A stretch of 48,374 nucleotides of DNA. It comes from Desulfuromonas sp. (GTDB lineage Bacteria > Desulfobacterota > Desulfuromonadia > Desulfuromonadales > Desulfuromonadaceae). Positions 8,421 to 16,648 of this stretch are shown one piece after another. A program made the position numbers and the translations under genes. How positions within the stretch are numbered: the first letter of the stretch is position 1; the number at the start of each line of letters is the position of its first letter. The notes under the pieces were generated by a model, which made no database searches, was not told where the DNA came from, and worked only from the letters and a program-made list of their open reading frames with translations. The stretch is taken from NCBI GenBank assembly GCA_021162745.1, contig JAGGYC010000156.1, positions 1 through 48,374 on the forward strand. Direction: 5' to 3'.

Positions 8421-9626
8421 ATGGAAAACATAGGAACATATATTATCTGGATTATCATGGCATGTGCTGTGGCTGGAGCCATAGCCTCGCTTAAAGATGA
8501 AGAAAATGGTCTTGGAGGGGAATTTATTACAGGCTTACATAGCATCGGACCCATCTTTATTCCCGTAGCTGGAATTATGGCGGCTATTCCTTACCTGTCA
8601 AAATTCATTAATGTCATCTTTGGTCCTTTGTATAATGCACTTGGTTCAGATGCCGCCATCGCTGCAACGACTTTTATCGCTGTTGACATGGGCGGCTATC
8701 AGCTCGCCGATGCGCTGGCCCAGACCCGCGAGGCCTGGATCATGGCCATGATAACAGGTTACATGGCGGGTGCCACCATCGTGTTCTCAATTCCTGTCGG
8801 TCTGGCAATGCTGGACAAACGTGATCACAAGTATATGGCCTTGGGGGTTATGGCAGGAATTCTGAGTATCCCCATCGGGGTATTTGTTACCTGCATAATT
8901 ACTGCCCTGACCAATGTTCAGGTGCGGGACATGGTGTCTGCTAATGCCGATGCGACCTATGTTCTAGCTCTTTCTTTGGGTGGCATTCTTGCCAACCTTA
9001 CCCCTCTGATTATCTTCTGTATTGTGATCGCTGTTGGCCTGTGGCTGGTTCCGGGTGTCATGGTCCGTGGTTTCCTGGCCTTCGGTAATACCATGACCGC
9101 AACGCTTAAATTGGTGTTGGTATTCAGCATTGTTGAGTATTTCACCGGATGTTTCAGCACCATACTGGGCGGGTGGGGCTTTGATCCCATTATCGCCGAT
9201 ACCGTAGACCAGTTCCGGGCGCTGGAAATTGCCGGCTATATCGGCATTATGCTGTGTGGTGCCTTCCCCATGGTTTACCTGATTCAAAAACACCTGGCAC
9301 GGCCCATGGAAGCCATTGGTGGCAAGCTGGGACTGGAAAGTAATGGTGCTGCCGGTATTCTGGCCGCTGCTGCGAATATCTTGGCCATGTTCCGTCTTAT
9401 CGGTGATATGCGCGCCAAAGACAAGGTGCTCTGTATTGCATTTTCAGTCTGTGCTGCATTCATGTTCGGTGATCACCTTGCTTTCACGGCAAACTTTCAA
9501 CCGACCCTGATCGCACCGGTTATGCTGGGCAAGTTTGTCGGTGGTATGACAGGATTTTTCCTGGCTTATCTGCTGTCCGTTCCCAAGGCCGAAGCTCTTG
9601 AGCTGGAAGAGGCTGATGTCGAATAG
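8421..9626 (+). CDS. eutH: Ethanolamine transporter EutH
   Basis: EutH is an inner-membrane protein that carries ethanolamine into the cell. The 401-residue sequence has about ten membrane segments and family-typical stretches such as DEENGLGGEFITGLHSIG at residues 25-42, the loop AVDMGGYQLA near 95, and GDHLAFTA near 350. AGGAGAAAGGAAAGAACG precedes the ATG. It is the first gene of the operon behind the sigma-54-type promoter, and the next gene starts inside its last codons. A second, unrelated ethanolamine permease lies further downstream, so the locus has two uptake routes. Confidence 0.93.
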   Translation: MENIGTYIIWIIMACAVAGAIASLKDEENGLGGEFITGLHSIGPIFIPVAGIMAAIPYLSKFINVIFGPLYNALGSDAAIAATTFIAVDMGGYQLADALAQTREAWIMAMITGYMAGATIVFSIPVGLAMLDKRDHKYMALGVMAGILSIPIGVFVTCIITALTNVQVRDMVSANADATYVLALSLGGILANLTPLIIFCIVIAVGLWLVPGVMVRGFLAFGNTMTATLKLVLVFSIVEYFTGCFSTILGGWGFDPIIADTVDQFRALEIAGYIGIMLCGAFPMVYLIQKHLARPMEAIGGKLGLESNGAAGILAAAANILAMFRLIGDMRAKDKVLCIAFSVCAAFMFGDHLAFTANFQPTLIAPVMLGKFVGGMTGFFLAYLLSVPKAEALELEEADVE

Positions 9627-11142
9627 CGAAAACGGTAGCCTGCCGGTTGGGTCCGGGGCGGAACAGAGTATGACGTGCGGTTTTACAACCGCGCAAAATA
9701 CTGATGTCCGTCAGGTGAAACTTATCGGGCTTGATTTTGGCTCGACCACCAGCAGTGCCATTGTTGCCAAGGCCCATGTGGGACGTAATTGTATTACGGG
9801 TCGCATGGAGCTTGGGCAGCCGGAAATTTTATATCGTTCCACACCGGTTTTTACTCCGTTTTCTGACGGCGTGATCGATGAACGGCGGGTGGAGGAGTAT
9901 CTAGAGCAATGGCTTGCGGAAAGTGACACCAACCTGGAGGATATCTTTGCTGGAGGCACCATCATTACCGGCCTGGCGGCGTTGCGCAGTAATGCGCAAC
10001 CCTTGGCCAGGCTGGTAAGTGAACGGATTGGCGAGGCGGTTATCGCTACAGCTGATGATCCATCGCTGGAATCGTGGTTGGCATTTATGGGCAGTTGTTC
10101 AGTGTTGTCACGCTTTCACAGCGACACGCCGATCATCAATCTCGACATCGGTGGTGGAACCACCAATCCCGCTCTGGGGTTGAACGGTAATGTGCAAAGT
10201 ACCGGTTGTTATTATATCGGGGCGCGACATTTTCGTTTTGAACCGGACAGTTATCTGTTGCTTGGGCTATCTGACTTTGGTCGTCAGCTTCTGAATCACC
10301 TGGGTGTTTCGTTGGCTATTGGTGAAGTTATGAGCCGACGGCTGCGTGATCAGATCCTCGATTTTTATATCGAGGCACTGGAAGCCATGGTCAAAGGGGC
10401 AACGTCGTTTTTTGTGGAAGGGATTGCCCAGGTTCATCAACAGGTGCCGTTTGAATGTGCCTGCAACGCAGTGATGCCGGTTGTGACCTTTTCCGGTGGG
10501 GTTGGTGAGTTGATCTATCAACAGGTTGCGGGGGAGGGTTTGCCGACAACAACCTATTTTGGTGACCTGGGCATTGATCTCGCCCGACGTATTATCGCCT
10601 CACCGCTACTGGCGGCAAATCTTGAGCAGTTTGTTCCAGAAAATCGGGGGAGGGCAACCGTGTATGGTTTAGCCCTGCACAGCACCGATGTCTCTGGTAC
10701 CACCCTGTATCTACCCGATACACAAGCGCTGCCGTTGCGGGATCTGCCTATTGTTGCACGCCTGGCGATGGATGCCGGCCCTGATGAGTGGCTACATGCT
10801 CTGGAATTGTTGCGCAAGGGAAGCAGTGGCGGTTGTATTCAGATTCTTTCACCGCGGTCACTGGATCCCTATGGACAACCATCGACCCTAACACAGATTA
10901 AAGCAGCCGGGCAGTGTCTGGCGGCGCTGTTGCAGGCTCATCCTCTGTCTGATGAGCACACCATGGTGTTGGTTGTCAGTGACAATGCAGGCAAAACCCT
11001 CGGTAATTATGCGTCAAATTGGGGGCAATTGCCGGTGAAATTGGTGGTGATCGATGAAATCCCTGATCGACATGCACATTTTGTGAATATCGGTCGTTGT
11101 TTGAACAATATTGTTCCTGTTTCTTTTTACGGGATGAACTAA
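9616..11142 (+). CDS. eutA: Ethanolamine ammonia-lyase reactivating factor EutA
   Basis: EutA is an actin-like ATPase that exchanges damaged cobalamin bound to ethanolamine ammonia-lyase for fresh adenosylcobalamin. The ATG at 9616 sits behind GGAAGAGG and overlaps the end of eutH by 11 nt; an in-frame TTG at 9598 is possible but less likely. The 508-residue protein shows the nucleotide-binding motifs GLDFGSTTSSA (about residue 38), NLDIGGGTTNPALG (about 176) and VTFSGGVGELIY (about 290). It is about 40 residues longer than enteric EutA, mostly at the N-terminus. It precedes eutBC by 42 bp. Confidence 0.92.
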   Translation: MSNSENGSLPVGSGAEQSMTCGFTTAQNTDVRQVKLIGLDFGSTTSSAIVAKAHVGRNCITGRMELGQPEILYRSTPVFTPFSDGVIDERRVEEYLEQWLAESDTNLEDIFAGGTIITGLAALRSNAQPLARLVSERIGEAVIATADDPSLESWLAFMGSCSVLSRFHSDTPIINLDIGGGTTNPALGLNGNVQSTGCYYIGARHFRFEPDSYLLLGLSDFGRQLLNHLGVSLAIGEVMSRRLRDQILDFYIEALEAMVKGATSFFVEGIAQVHQQVPFECACNAVMPVVTFSGGVGELIYQQVAGEGLPTTTYFGDLGIDLARRIIASPLLAANLEQFVPENRGRATVYGLALHSTDVSGTTLYLPDTQALPLRDLPIVARLAMDAGPDEWLHALELLRKGSSGGCIQILSPRSLDPYGQPSTLTQIKAAGQCLAALLQAHPLSDEHTMVLVVSDNAGKTLGNYASNWGQLPVKLVVIDEIPDRHAHFVNIGRCLNNIVPVSFYGMN

Positions 11143-11184
11143 GAAAACCATGAAAAGCTCAGAATTTTTCGAAGGAGAATTAAT

Positions 11185-13380
11185 ATGAGTTCGATTAAAA
11201 AAATCAAGGCACTGGACGAAATTGTTATTCCTGAACCGAAGGCGGATGAAACGTACAGCAAAACGTTGTTGAAGCGTGAATTTTCGTTCGCAGGGCTCAA
11301 AAAATTGTTGGGTGTGGCTGATTTTTCCAAGTCTGGTGACCGGGTTTGTGGGTTGGCTGCTGAGGATGAGATCAGTCGCGAAGCAGCACGCTCAATACTC
11401 TCCGACCTGACACTGCAACATCTGTACGATCGGCCCCTGGTTGATGATCGTGGTGCCCTCGATTCCGTTATGCGGGTTGGCTACGATATCGATCTGGCGG
11501 TGTTCGGCTCCATTGCTGATATGACGATGGGTGAGCTGAAGGATTACCTGATGCGCTCACCCGGCAGCGAGATGGAGCGTATCGGTCCAGCATTGCTCCC
11601 CGTAATGGTGGCTGGCCTCGCCAAGATCTGTGATGTGCATGAACTGATCTATCTTTCCGCTAAGGTTAAGCCTAACGCCAAGGCGCGTACCCGCATTGGA
11701 CTGCCCGGCACACTGTCGTCGCGTTGTCAGCCGAATCATCCCACCGATGATCTCCGTGGTTTGACCCTGCTGACCTATATGGGCCTCGCCGAAGGGGCTG
11801 GCGATTGTCTGCTGGGGATGAATCCGGCGGAAGATACGGTGGAAAATGTCAGCGTTGTTCTGGAGACAATGGACAAGATTCGTCGCGAAACCGGTGTTCC
11901 GACTCAGCTCTGCTGCCTGGCTCATATTAAAACTCAACTGGCTGCCATGGAAAAAGGGGCACCGGTGGAAATTCTGTTCCAGAGTATCGCCGGAACCGAT
12001 CGCACCCTGGTCGACGAGTTTGATGTCACCGTTGATTTTCTGGATAAAGCTTATTATACCATGGCCGAAAAAGGTCCATTGCGTGATCAGGCTGAGCAAT
12101 GGATGTATTTTGAAACAGGTCAGGGGAGTGAAGTCAGCTACAACAAACATAACGGTATCGATATGACGGTTACCGAAGCGTTGTGTTATGGCCTGGCGCG
12201 TCGTTATGATCCGTTCATGGTTAACAATGTTACTGGCTTTATCGGTCCTGAAACCCATCTGGATAACTTTGAGATGTTGATCTCCAATCTTCAGGATCAG
12301 TTCATGGGTAAATTGATGGGTCTGCCTATGGGGATGGCACCATGTTACACCCTCCATTCAAACTGCACATCTGAAGGGCAGCAGATGGCAACCCAGTTGT
12401 TGACCGCTGCCGGCGCCAATTTCTTCATGGATGTTTATTATGGCATGGATCGTATGCTGTCCTATTTTGACACCAGTGGACATGACGACCAGACCCTGCG
12501 CGAAATCTACAACCTGAAGCCGGCTCCAGAATATCAGGCCTGGGCTGTTGAAAAAGGAATTTATCAGCTCGACGAGCAGGGCCATGTTGAGCGTGGCGCC
12601 AATTGGGGTAATCCGCGGATCTTCTGTGATTCAGATGTTGAGTTTCAGAAATTGCTTGAGTCTACTCCGGCCGTCTATGGTCTTGAAAATGCCGGGCCGC
12701 GTGTTGCCAACGATGTGCAACGTACATTACGTGCCAATCAGGCGATTGCTCGCGAGGCTATTCATGCTGATCTGCGTCTGGAAGAGCTTGAGAAATTCAA
12801 TGTTCGGCTACTCAATACCAAAGCAACCAGCAAGGATGCTCATCTCAACGATCCTGAACTGGGAGCACATATTGCCGAACAGGATCGTGCGGCATTGAAG
12901 GTTGAAAATTGTGATGTGCAGGTTCTGATCTCCGACGGCCTCAGTGCCGAGGCCATTCACCACAACATGGACGAACTGCTGCCGGTGCTGGAGGATGGTC
13001 TCAAGAGTCGAGGTTATACCGTTGCTCAGCACCTTGTGGCTCCTTATGGACGGGTTAAGCTGGCCGAAGAGGTTTCAGATGCCGTTCAGGCCAAGGTGAT
13101 CATTAACTTGATCGGTGAGCGCCCCGGCGGTGATGCCCTGGCTTCACGCAGTATGTCTTCCTACATGACCTATCGCCTCGAAGATGATGATAAACAGGCT
13201 GCTGCCGAGTTCAGCGGCAATAGCGATATTGCCTTTGAAATGACTGTCATCTCGAATATTTACGCCGGGGGGATCCCCTCTCTTGAAGCCGGCAGCCTGA
13301 TTGTCGAAAGGGCTATCCAGATCCTGGAAAACCGCGCAGCCGGCAACCGCCTTACCAACCTGCTGAAGGACAAGGCTTAA
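11185..13380 (+). CDS. eutBC: Fused ethanolamine ammonia-lyase, large and small subunits (EutB-EutC)
   Basis: This 731-residue protein would split ethanolamine into acetaldehyde and ammonia using adenosylcobalamin. Residues about 30-477 are EutB: IGLPGTLSSRCQPN (Arg160/Gln162 of the enteric enzyme), GMNPAEDT (Asn193), LVDEF (Glu257/Phe258) and YFETGQGS (Glu287). Residues about 490-731 are EutC without its usual N-terminal extension: VQVLISDGLSAEAI, YGRVKLAEE and LIGERPGGD. Normally these are two genes; here the frame runs through without a stop. By my recollection of the E. coli sequence, Asp362 (MGCDCCYT) is Ala here (MGMAPCYT) in a gap-free alignment, an unusual change at a substrate-amine-contacting position. 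GAAGGAGAATTAAT gives a strong ribosome site. EutA lies just upstream. Confidence 0.93.
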   Translation: MSSIKKIKALDEIVIPEPKADETYSKTLLKREFSFAGLKKLLGVADFSKSGDRVCGLAAEDEISREAARSILSDLTLQHLYDRPLVDDRGALDSVMRVGYDIDLAVFGSIADMTMGELKDYLMRSPGSEMERIGPALLPVMVAGLAKICDVHELIYLSAKVKPNAKARTRIGLPGTLSSRCQPNHPTDDLRGLTLLTYMGLAEGAGDCLLGMNPAEDTVENVSVVLETMDKIRRETGVPTQLCCLAHIKTQLAAMEKGAPVEILFQSIAGTDRTLVDEFDVTVDFLDKAYYTMAEKGPLRDQAEQWMYFETGQGSEVSYNKHNGIDMTVTEALCYGLARRYDPFMVNNVTGFIGPETHLDNFEMLISNLQDQFMGKLMGLPMGMAPCYTLHSNCTSEGQQMATQLLTAAGANFFMDVYYGMDRMLSYFDTSGHDDQTLREIYNLKPAPEYQAWAVEKGIYQLDEQGHVERGANWGNPRIFCDSDVEFQKLLESTPAVYGLENAGPRVANDVQRTLRANQAIAREAIHADLRLEELEKFNVRLLNTKATSKDAHLNDPELGAHIAEQDRAALKVENCDVQVLISDGLSAEAIHHNMDELLPVLEDGLKSRGYTVAQHLVAPYGRVKLAEEVSDAVQAKVIINLIGERPGGDALASRSMSSYMTYRLEDDDKQAAAEFSGNSDIAFEMTVISNIYAGGIPSLEAGSLIVERAIQILENRAAGNRLTNLLKDKA

Positions 13381-13412
13381 ACGGCTTAGCCTGAGAAGAT
13401 TTTTTCATGTCG

Positions 13413-13438
13413 AACGGAGGCCCGCAAGGGCTTCCGTT
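13413..13438 (+). terminator. Hairpin after eutBC
   Basis: AACGGAGGCCC pairs over 11 bp (one G-U) with GGGCTTCCGTT around a GCAA tetraloop, 32 bp after the eutBC stop. Only TTTC follows, so termination may be partial, letting some transcripts continue into the permease genes. Confidence 0.6.
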
Positions 13439-13512
13439 TCATCGTTGCCCATTTATTCCTCCTGCGTACAAATCGCTTTCTAAGATAGGGAAGCGAAAAT
13501 TGAAAACCTTAA

Positions 13513-13534
13513 GCTTTGGGCCTGCTTTGGGCCT
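13513..13534 (+). repeat. Two tandem 11-nt copies before the small membrane-protein genes
   Basis: GCTTTGGGCCT occurs twice head-to-tail, 20 bp before the start of the 87-residue membrane protein. It could be an operator or a leader element. It is only a poor match to a -24/-12 promoter. Confidence 0.45.
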
Positions 13535-13554
13535 CAATCAACGAAGAGGACATT

Positions 13555-13818
13555 ATGGAAAAGAAAATAAACTCACTCTACACCAATGACAATCTCATTG
13601 TGCTTGTATCGATGTCCATTCTCTGGTGCGTCATTCTTTTTGTCCTCAAACAGGTGCTTTCGATCTCTCCGAACGCGGGATTCAGCAGCGCCGCCATCGG
13701 TGCCGGAGCCGCTGTCCTTGCCGCCCTTACGGCAACCTCCTTCGCCTTGGTGATGCACCTCAAGAAAAACAAGGTCCTTCTGTACACAGAAGAGATCGAA
13801 AATATGGGCAAATCTTAA
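13555..13818 (+). CDS. Small two-helix membrane protein (87 aa), unknown family
   Basis: The ATG at 13555 follows GAAGAGGAC, and an upstream in-frame start lacks such a site. The protein has two membrane segments (about residues 14-33 and 42-64), short charged ends, and a Lys-rich turn after the second helix (HLKKNKVLLYTEEI). I do not recognise the family. It opens a run of three tiny membrane-protein genes that leads directly into the ethanolamine permease, so an accessory role in transport is the simplest idea. Function is not known. Confidence 0.65.
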   Translation: MEKKINSLYTNDNLIVLVSMSILWCVILFVLKQVLSISPNAGFSSAAIGAGAAVLAALTATSFALVMHLKKNKVLLYTEEIENMGKS

Positions 13819-13843
13819 GAAATCATGACCTACGGGAAAAACT

Positions 13844-14080
13844 ATGAAAACCTTCAAAACCGTCTTCGATATCCTGTTTATCATGCTCCTGTGCTTCGCG
13901 ACTCTTTTAGGCACCATGCTGCTCCAAGGGGGGCTTCTGGTGGGTGGGGAGGGGATAGACTACACCTTCGGACTAGGTTCGTTTTCTGTCACCTTCGGTG
14001 CCCTGGCTGTCTACTTTGTGTTCGTCCTGAAGACCAGTAAAAAGGAGCTGAAAACAATGATCGACAGAATCTACAAATAA
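13844..14080 (+). CDS. Small two-helix membrane protein (78 aa), unknown family
   Basis: It begins 25 bp after the preceding small gene. The start MKTFKTVFDILF is followed by two membrane segments (about residues 8-33 and 43-62), a short GGEGIDYTFGLGS loop, and a basic tail KTSKKELKTMIDRIYK. Size and topology resemble the 87-residue neighbour, but the sequences are not obviously related. It is probably translated from the same mRNA as the permease. The only ribosome site visible is a weak one (TACGGGAAAAACT). Confidence 0.6.
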   Translation: MKTFKTVFDILFIMLLCFATLLGTMLLQGGLLVGGEGIDYTFGLGSFSVTFGALAVYFVFVLKTSKKELKTMIDRIYK

Positions 14081-14099
14081 CACCCTAAAGGATCACATT

Positions 14100-14225
14100 A
14101 TGAGTTTCTGGAAAATTATGAATTTTTCAGCCTGGGCCCTGAGTTCAATCATCTTCTTGTGGCTGGCTATTGATTTTCTCAAAGCTGAAAAAGAGTTATC
14201 TGACAAGAAAAACGGGACTGATTAA
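14100..14225 (+). CDS. Single-helix membrane microprotein (41 aa)
   Basis: ATG at 14100 follows AAAGGATCACATT, a good ribosome site. The product begins MSFWKIMNFSAWALSS, has one membrane segment (about residues 8-27) and a charged tail (KAEKELSDKKNGTD). It ends 12 bp before the permease start, and a ribosome site (AAGGACG) for the permease overlaps its end. The pattern of a one-helix protein directly upstream of a transporter recalls small transporter subunits such as those that accompany some sodium symporters; any function here is inference. Confidence 0.6.
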   Translation: MSFWKIMNFSAWALSSIIFLWLAIDFLKAEKELSDKKNGTD

Positions 14226-14237
14226 GGACGTATCGCC

Positions 14238-15605
14238 ATGGATAATACACATAAAAATGAACACACGCTGTCAAAAGTCCTGGGGGTTATCCATATATGG
14301 GCCCTTGGGGTCGGTATCGTCCTGGTGGGCGAATTTATGGGGTGGAACTTTGCCGTAGCCAAGGGGGGAACCCTGGGCGCTATCATCGCCTGTTGGGTCA
14401 TGGGGGTTCTTTTCATCTCCCTGGTGATGGTCAATACCGAGATCGGTTCAGTCATCCCCGAGGCTGGTGGGCAGTATGCCATGGCCAAGTATCTTCTTGG
14501 CCCCCTGGCAGCCTTCAATATCGGGCTGATGCTGGTGTTCGAATATGTCATGCTGGAAGCGGCAGACGCCCTGGTGGTCGGCCAGATCCTGGAATCTTTG
14601 CATCCCGATGTTCAGGCGCTGCCCTATATCATCCTGAGTCTGCTGTTCCTGACCCTGCTCAATTACCGAGGAGCCCTGGCGGCCTTGTCGCTGAATTTCG
14701 TGATCACCGCCATTGCGGTATGCACTATCTTTATTCTCCTGATCGTGACCAAATTCTACACCCCCGCTGAAAGCCTGCTTAACCTTCAGCAGATGTCCAA
14801 CGGACTGCCTTACGGATGGATCGGAGTACTTGGCGCGTTTCAGTTCGGCATCTGGTTCTATCTGGGCATCGAGGGGACGGCTCTGGCCGCCGAGGAGTGC
14901 CGTTCCACGGGGCGCTCTCTGCCTATCGGAGCGATTGTCGGCCTGATCACCCTGCTGATCGGTGCCACCATCACTTGGTATGTTTGTTCGGGACTCGTCA
15001 ACGCCGATGATCTCGGAAAGTCCGTCTATCCCCTTTACGACGCTGCTGTGGCCACGGAAATGCCCTTCGTCATCGCAGCCCTGTTTATCGGTACCATCCT
15101 CGCCTGTTTAGCTAGCGCCAATGGCTGTATTCATGATGCCGGTCGCGCCTGGTTTTCCATGTCTCGTGACACGCTGATTCCGGAACAGTTCGGTGTCCTC
15201 CATCCCAGATACAACACTCCGCACCGGGCGATTCTGTTTCTACTGCCTATCTCCTTGGCCTTCGGCTTTACCGGCCTTCTGGACCAGGTAGTGACCTTTT
15301 CAATCTTTTCCGCCTTGCTGGTTTACGCCTTCACGGCCATCATGATGTTCAAGTTCAGAAAGATGTATCCCGAAGGGATGATCGAGCGTGGCTATGTTTG
15401 CCCTGCCCATCCACTCCCGGCAATTGTTCTGCTGATCTTGACTTCAGCCACTCTGGTGGGTATGTACTTCGGTTACTGGATCAATATCTTGGGTGGACTG
15501 ACCTTCTATTTTCTTGCATCGCTGTGGTTTGTAAAATACCGGTGTAAATCAGTCGATCTGGAAAATTTCATCAAACCAAGATGGCCTCGGCCAAGGGGAT
15601 TTTAG
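14238..15605 (+). CDS. Ethanolamine permease, EAT branch of the APC superfamily
   Basis: The 455-residue protein has about twelve membrane segments. It carries features of the EAT (ethanolamine permease) branch: GVGIVLVGEFMGWNF near residue 24, PEAGGQYAMAKYLLGP near 75, and FGIWFYLGIEGTALAAEE near 205-225. It would import ethanolamine by proton- or sodium-coupled transport across the inner membrane, next to the unrelated EutH system. It follows three tiny membrane-protein genes within 160 bp and is followed 2 bp later by another, so these are probably one transcription unit. A different amine substrate cannot be excluded. Confidence 0.82.
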   Translation: MDNTHKNEHTLSKVLGVIHIWALGVGIVLVGEFMGWNFAVAKGGTLGAIIACWVMGVLFISLVMVNTEIGSVIPEAGGQYAMAKYLLGPLAAFNIGLMLVFEYVMLEAADALVVGQILESLHPDVQALPYIILSLLFLTLLNYRGALAALSLNFVITAIAVCTIFILLIVTKFYTPAESLLNLQQMSNGLPYGWIGVLGAFQFGIWFYLGIEGTALAAEECRSTGRSLPIGAIVGLITLLIGATITWYVCSGLVNADDLGKSVYPLYDAAVATEMPFVIAALFIGTILACLASANGCIHDAGRAWFSMSRDTLIPEQFGVLHPRYNTPHRAILFLLPISLAFGFTGLLDQVVTFSIFSALLVYAFTAIMMFKFRKMYPEGMIERGYVCPAHPLPAIVLLILTSATLVGMYFGYWINILGGLTFYFLASLWFVKYRCKSVDLENFIKPRWPRPRGF

Positions 15606-15607
15606 AT

Positions 15608-15877
15608 ATGCCTGCCTCTAAATGGTGGAAAGAATTCGTTCCTATTGTCTTGGCATTGTTAATACCGTCTTCCGGGCATCTGATTTTAGGTCGCCCAACG
15701 CGTGGATTCATATTAGTACTGTGGATGCTGGTTATGGGGTTCGTTACATATAATCTCACGGATGAAACCATATCCTTTATTGGTCGATATTCTGGTGGCT
15801 TTGCAATTTTAGTTATTTCGGTATTGGATGTTGAAACAATTATTCGCAAGAGGAAGTACCAGAAAAACACCGCCTGA
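15608..15877 (+). CDS. Small membrane protein (89 aa), unknown function
   Basis: An ATG at 15608, 2 bp after the permease stop, is preceded by AAGGGGA at a good distance; an earlier in-frame ATG at 15581 would overlap the permease. Three hydrophobic stretches lie at about residues 10-20, 28-46 and 55-73. The PSSGHLILGRPTRG segment between the first two resembles the turn of TM2-type small membrane domains, and the protein ends in a basic tail (RKRKYQKNTA). Tight spacing suggests it is made together with the permease. I cannot name a function. Confidence 0.65.
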   Translation: MPASKWWKEFVPIVLALLIPSSGHLILGRPTRGFILVLWMLVMGFVTYNLTDETISFIGRYSGGFAILVISVLDVETIIRKRKYQKNTA

Positions 15878-15910
15878 TATCACACAACAGACATTGATCG
15901 TGGGTAAAAT

Positions 15911-15950
15911 TGTTAACGCCAGGTAAGTTGATAAGCACCTGGCGTTAACA
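15911..15950. promoter_or_regulatory. Perfect 14-bp inverted repeat before the cobalamin adenosyltransferase
   Basis: TGTTAACGCCAGGT and its exact reverse complement flank a 12-nt spacer (AAGTTGATAAGC), ending 52 bp before the adenosyltransferase start. There is no T-run behind it. It could be a large operator or an mRNA hairpin separating permease and adenosyltransferase expression. Confidence 0.6.
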
Positions 15951-16002
15951 TTTGCGTCACCCCATATTTTTTTACATTCTCATCTCAATAAGGAGAATCA
16001 CA

Positions 16003-16536
16003 ATGACGATATCGACAGGAACTGGTGATGGTGGACAAACCTGCTTAACGGGTGGAAAACGTGTCAGTAAAAATTCATTACGTGTTTGTGCCTATGGAAC
16101 CATTGACGAGCTCAACAGCCTGATCGGCGTCATTCTGGCAGAGACGAAACCTGACAACATTTCGGATTCGCTGCGACAGATCCAAAATGATCTATTTAAC
16201 TTAGGGACAGATATTTCAACGCCAGGCACTAGCCAACCGATGGTCATGACATCCCACATTGAACGCCTTGAAAAATGGATAGAACAGGTCTCGAAAAAAC
16301 TTCCGGTGTTGCGCGAATTCATCTTACCGGGCGGGAGCCGAAGTGCAGCATGGTTGCATCTGGCACGGACCGTTGTGCGACGGGCTGAACGTGAGGTCGT
16401 GGCAATCTGTGCTGAAGAAGGCGACACGATCAACAAACTCTGTCTCACCTATCTCAATCGCCTTTCTGATCTTTTCTTCTTATGGGCGCGACTTGCTAAT
16501 GATTCAGGACAAAATGACGTTACCAGGTCAGCATGA
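16003..16536 (+). CDS. Cob(I)alamin adenosyltransferase, PduO type
   Basis: The enzyme transfers adenosyl from ATP to reduced cobalamin to make adenosylcobalamin, the cofactor of EutBC. The ATG at 16003 follows AAGGAGAATCACA and gives 177 residues, the family's normal length; an upstream in-frame start adds an unlikely hydrophobic leader. Family motifs are TGTGDGGQTCL (N-terminal ATP loop), YGTIDELNS, FILPGGS and ARTVVRRAERE, with the C-terminal YLNRLSDLFF. Its place beside the lyase genes fits cofactor supply to the ethanolamine pathway. Confidence 0.93.
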   Translation: MTISTGTGDGGQTCLTGGKRVSKNSLRVCAYGTIDELNSLIGVILAETKPDNISDSLRQIQNDLFNLGTDISTPGTSQPMVMTSHIERLEKWIEQVSKKLPVLREFILPGGSRSAAWLHLARTVVRRAEREVVAICAEEGDTINKLCLTYLNRLSDLFFLWARLANDSGQNDVTRSA

Positions 16537-16572
16537 AATAGGAGGCCGGTGCTGTGATCCGGTCGTTAAAAA

Positions 16573-16609
16573 ACGCCTGCTGAAAGTTCTTTAACAGGCG
16601 TAAATTTTA
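16573..16609. terminator. Bidirectional terminator between adenosyltransferase and sensor genes
   Basis: ACGCCTG ... CAGGCGT, with an inner AAAG/CTTT, forms a stem between the two convergent genes. The minus strand continues with a T6 run (rc of 16567-16573), and the plus strand with an AT-rich TAAATTTT tail. It would serve both. Confidence 0.75.
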
Positions 16610-16648
16610 ACTTTAAAATACGTGCAAAACGCGGGACCTTAACAGCCA

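Noticed and set aside
11557-12357. 266-residue antisense frame within eutBC
   Set aside because: It is the antisense of a clear enzyme gene and shows no family motif.
13407-13589. 60-residue frame after eutBC
   Set aside because: It covers the terminator hairpin and runs into the small membrane gene in another frame.
15940-15956. TGGCGTTAACATTTGCG as a sigma-54 promoter for the adenosyltransferase
   Set aside because: The spacing between GG and GC is 11 instead of 10, and the sequence is part of the inverted repeat.
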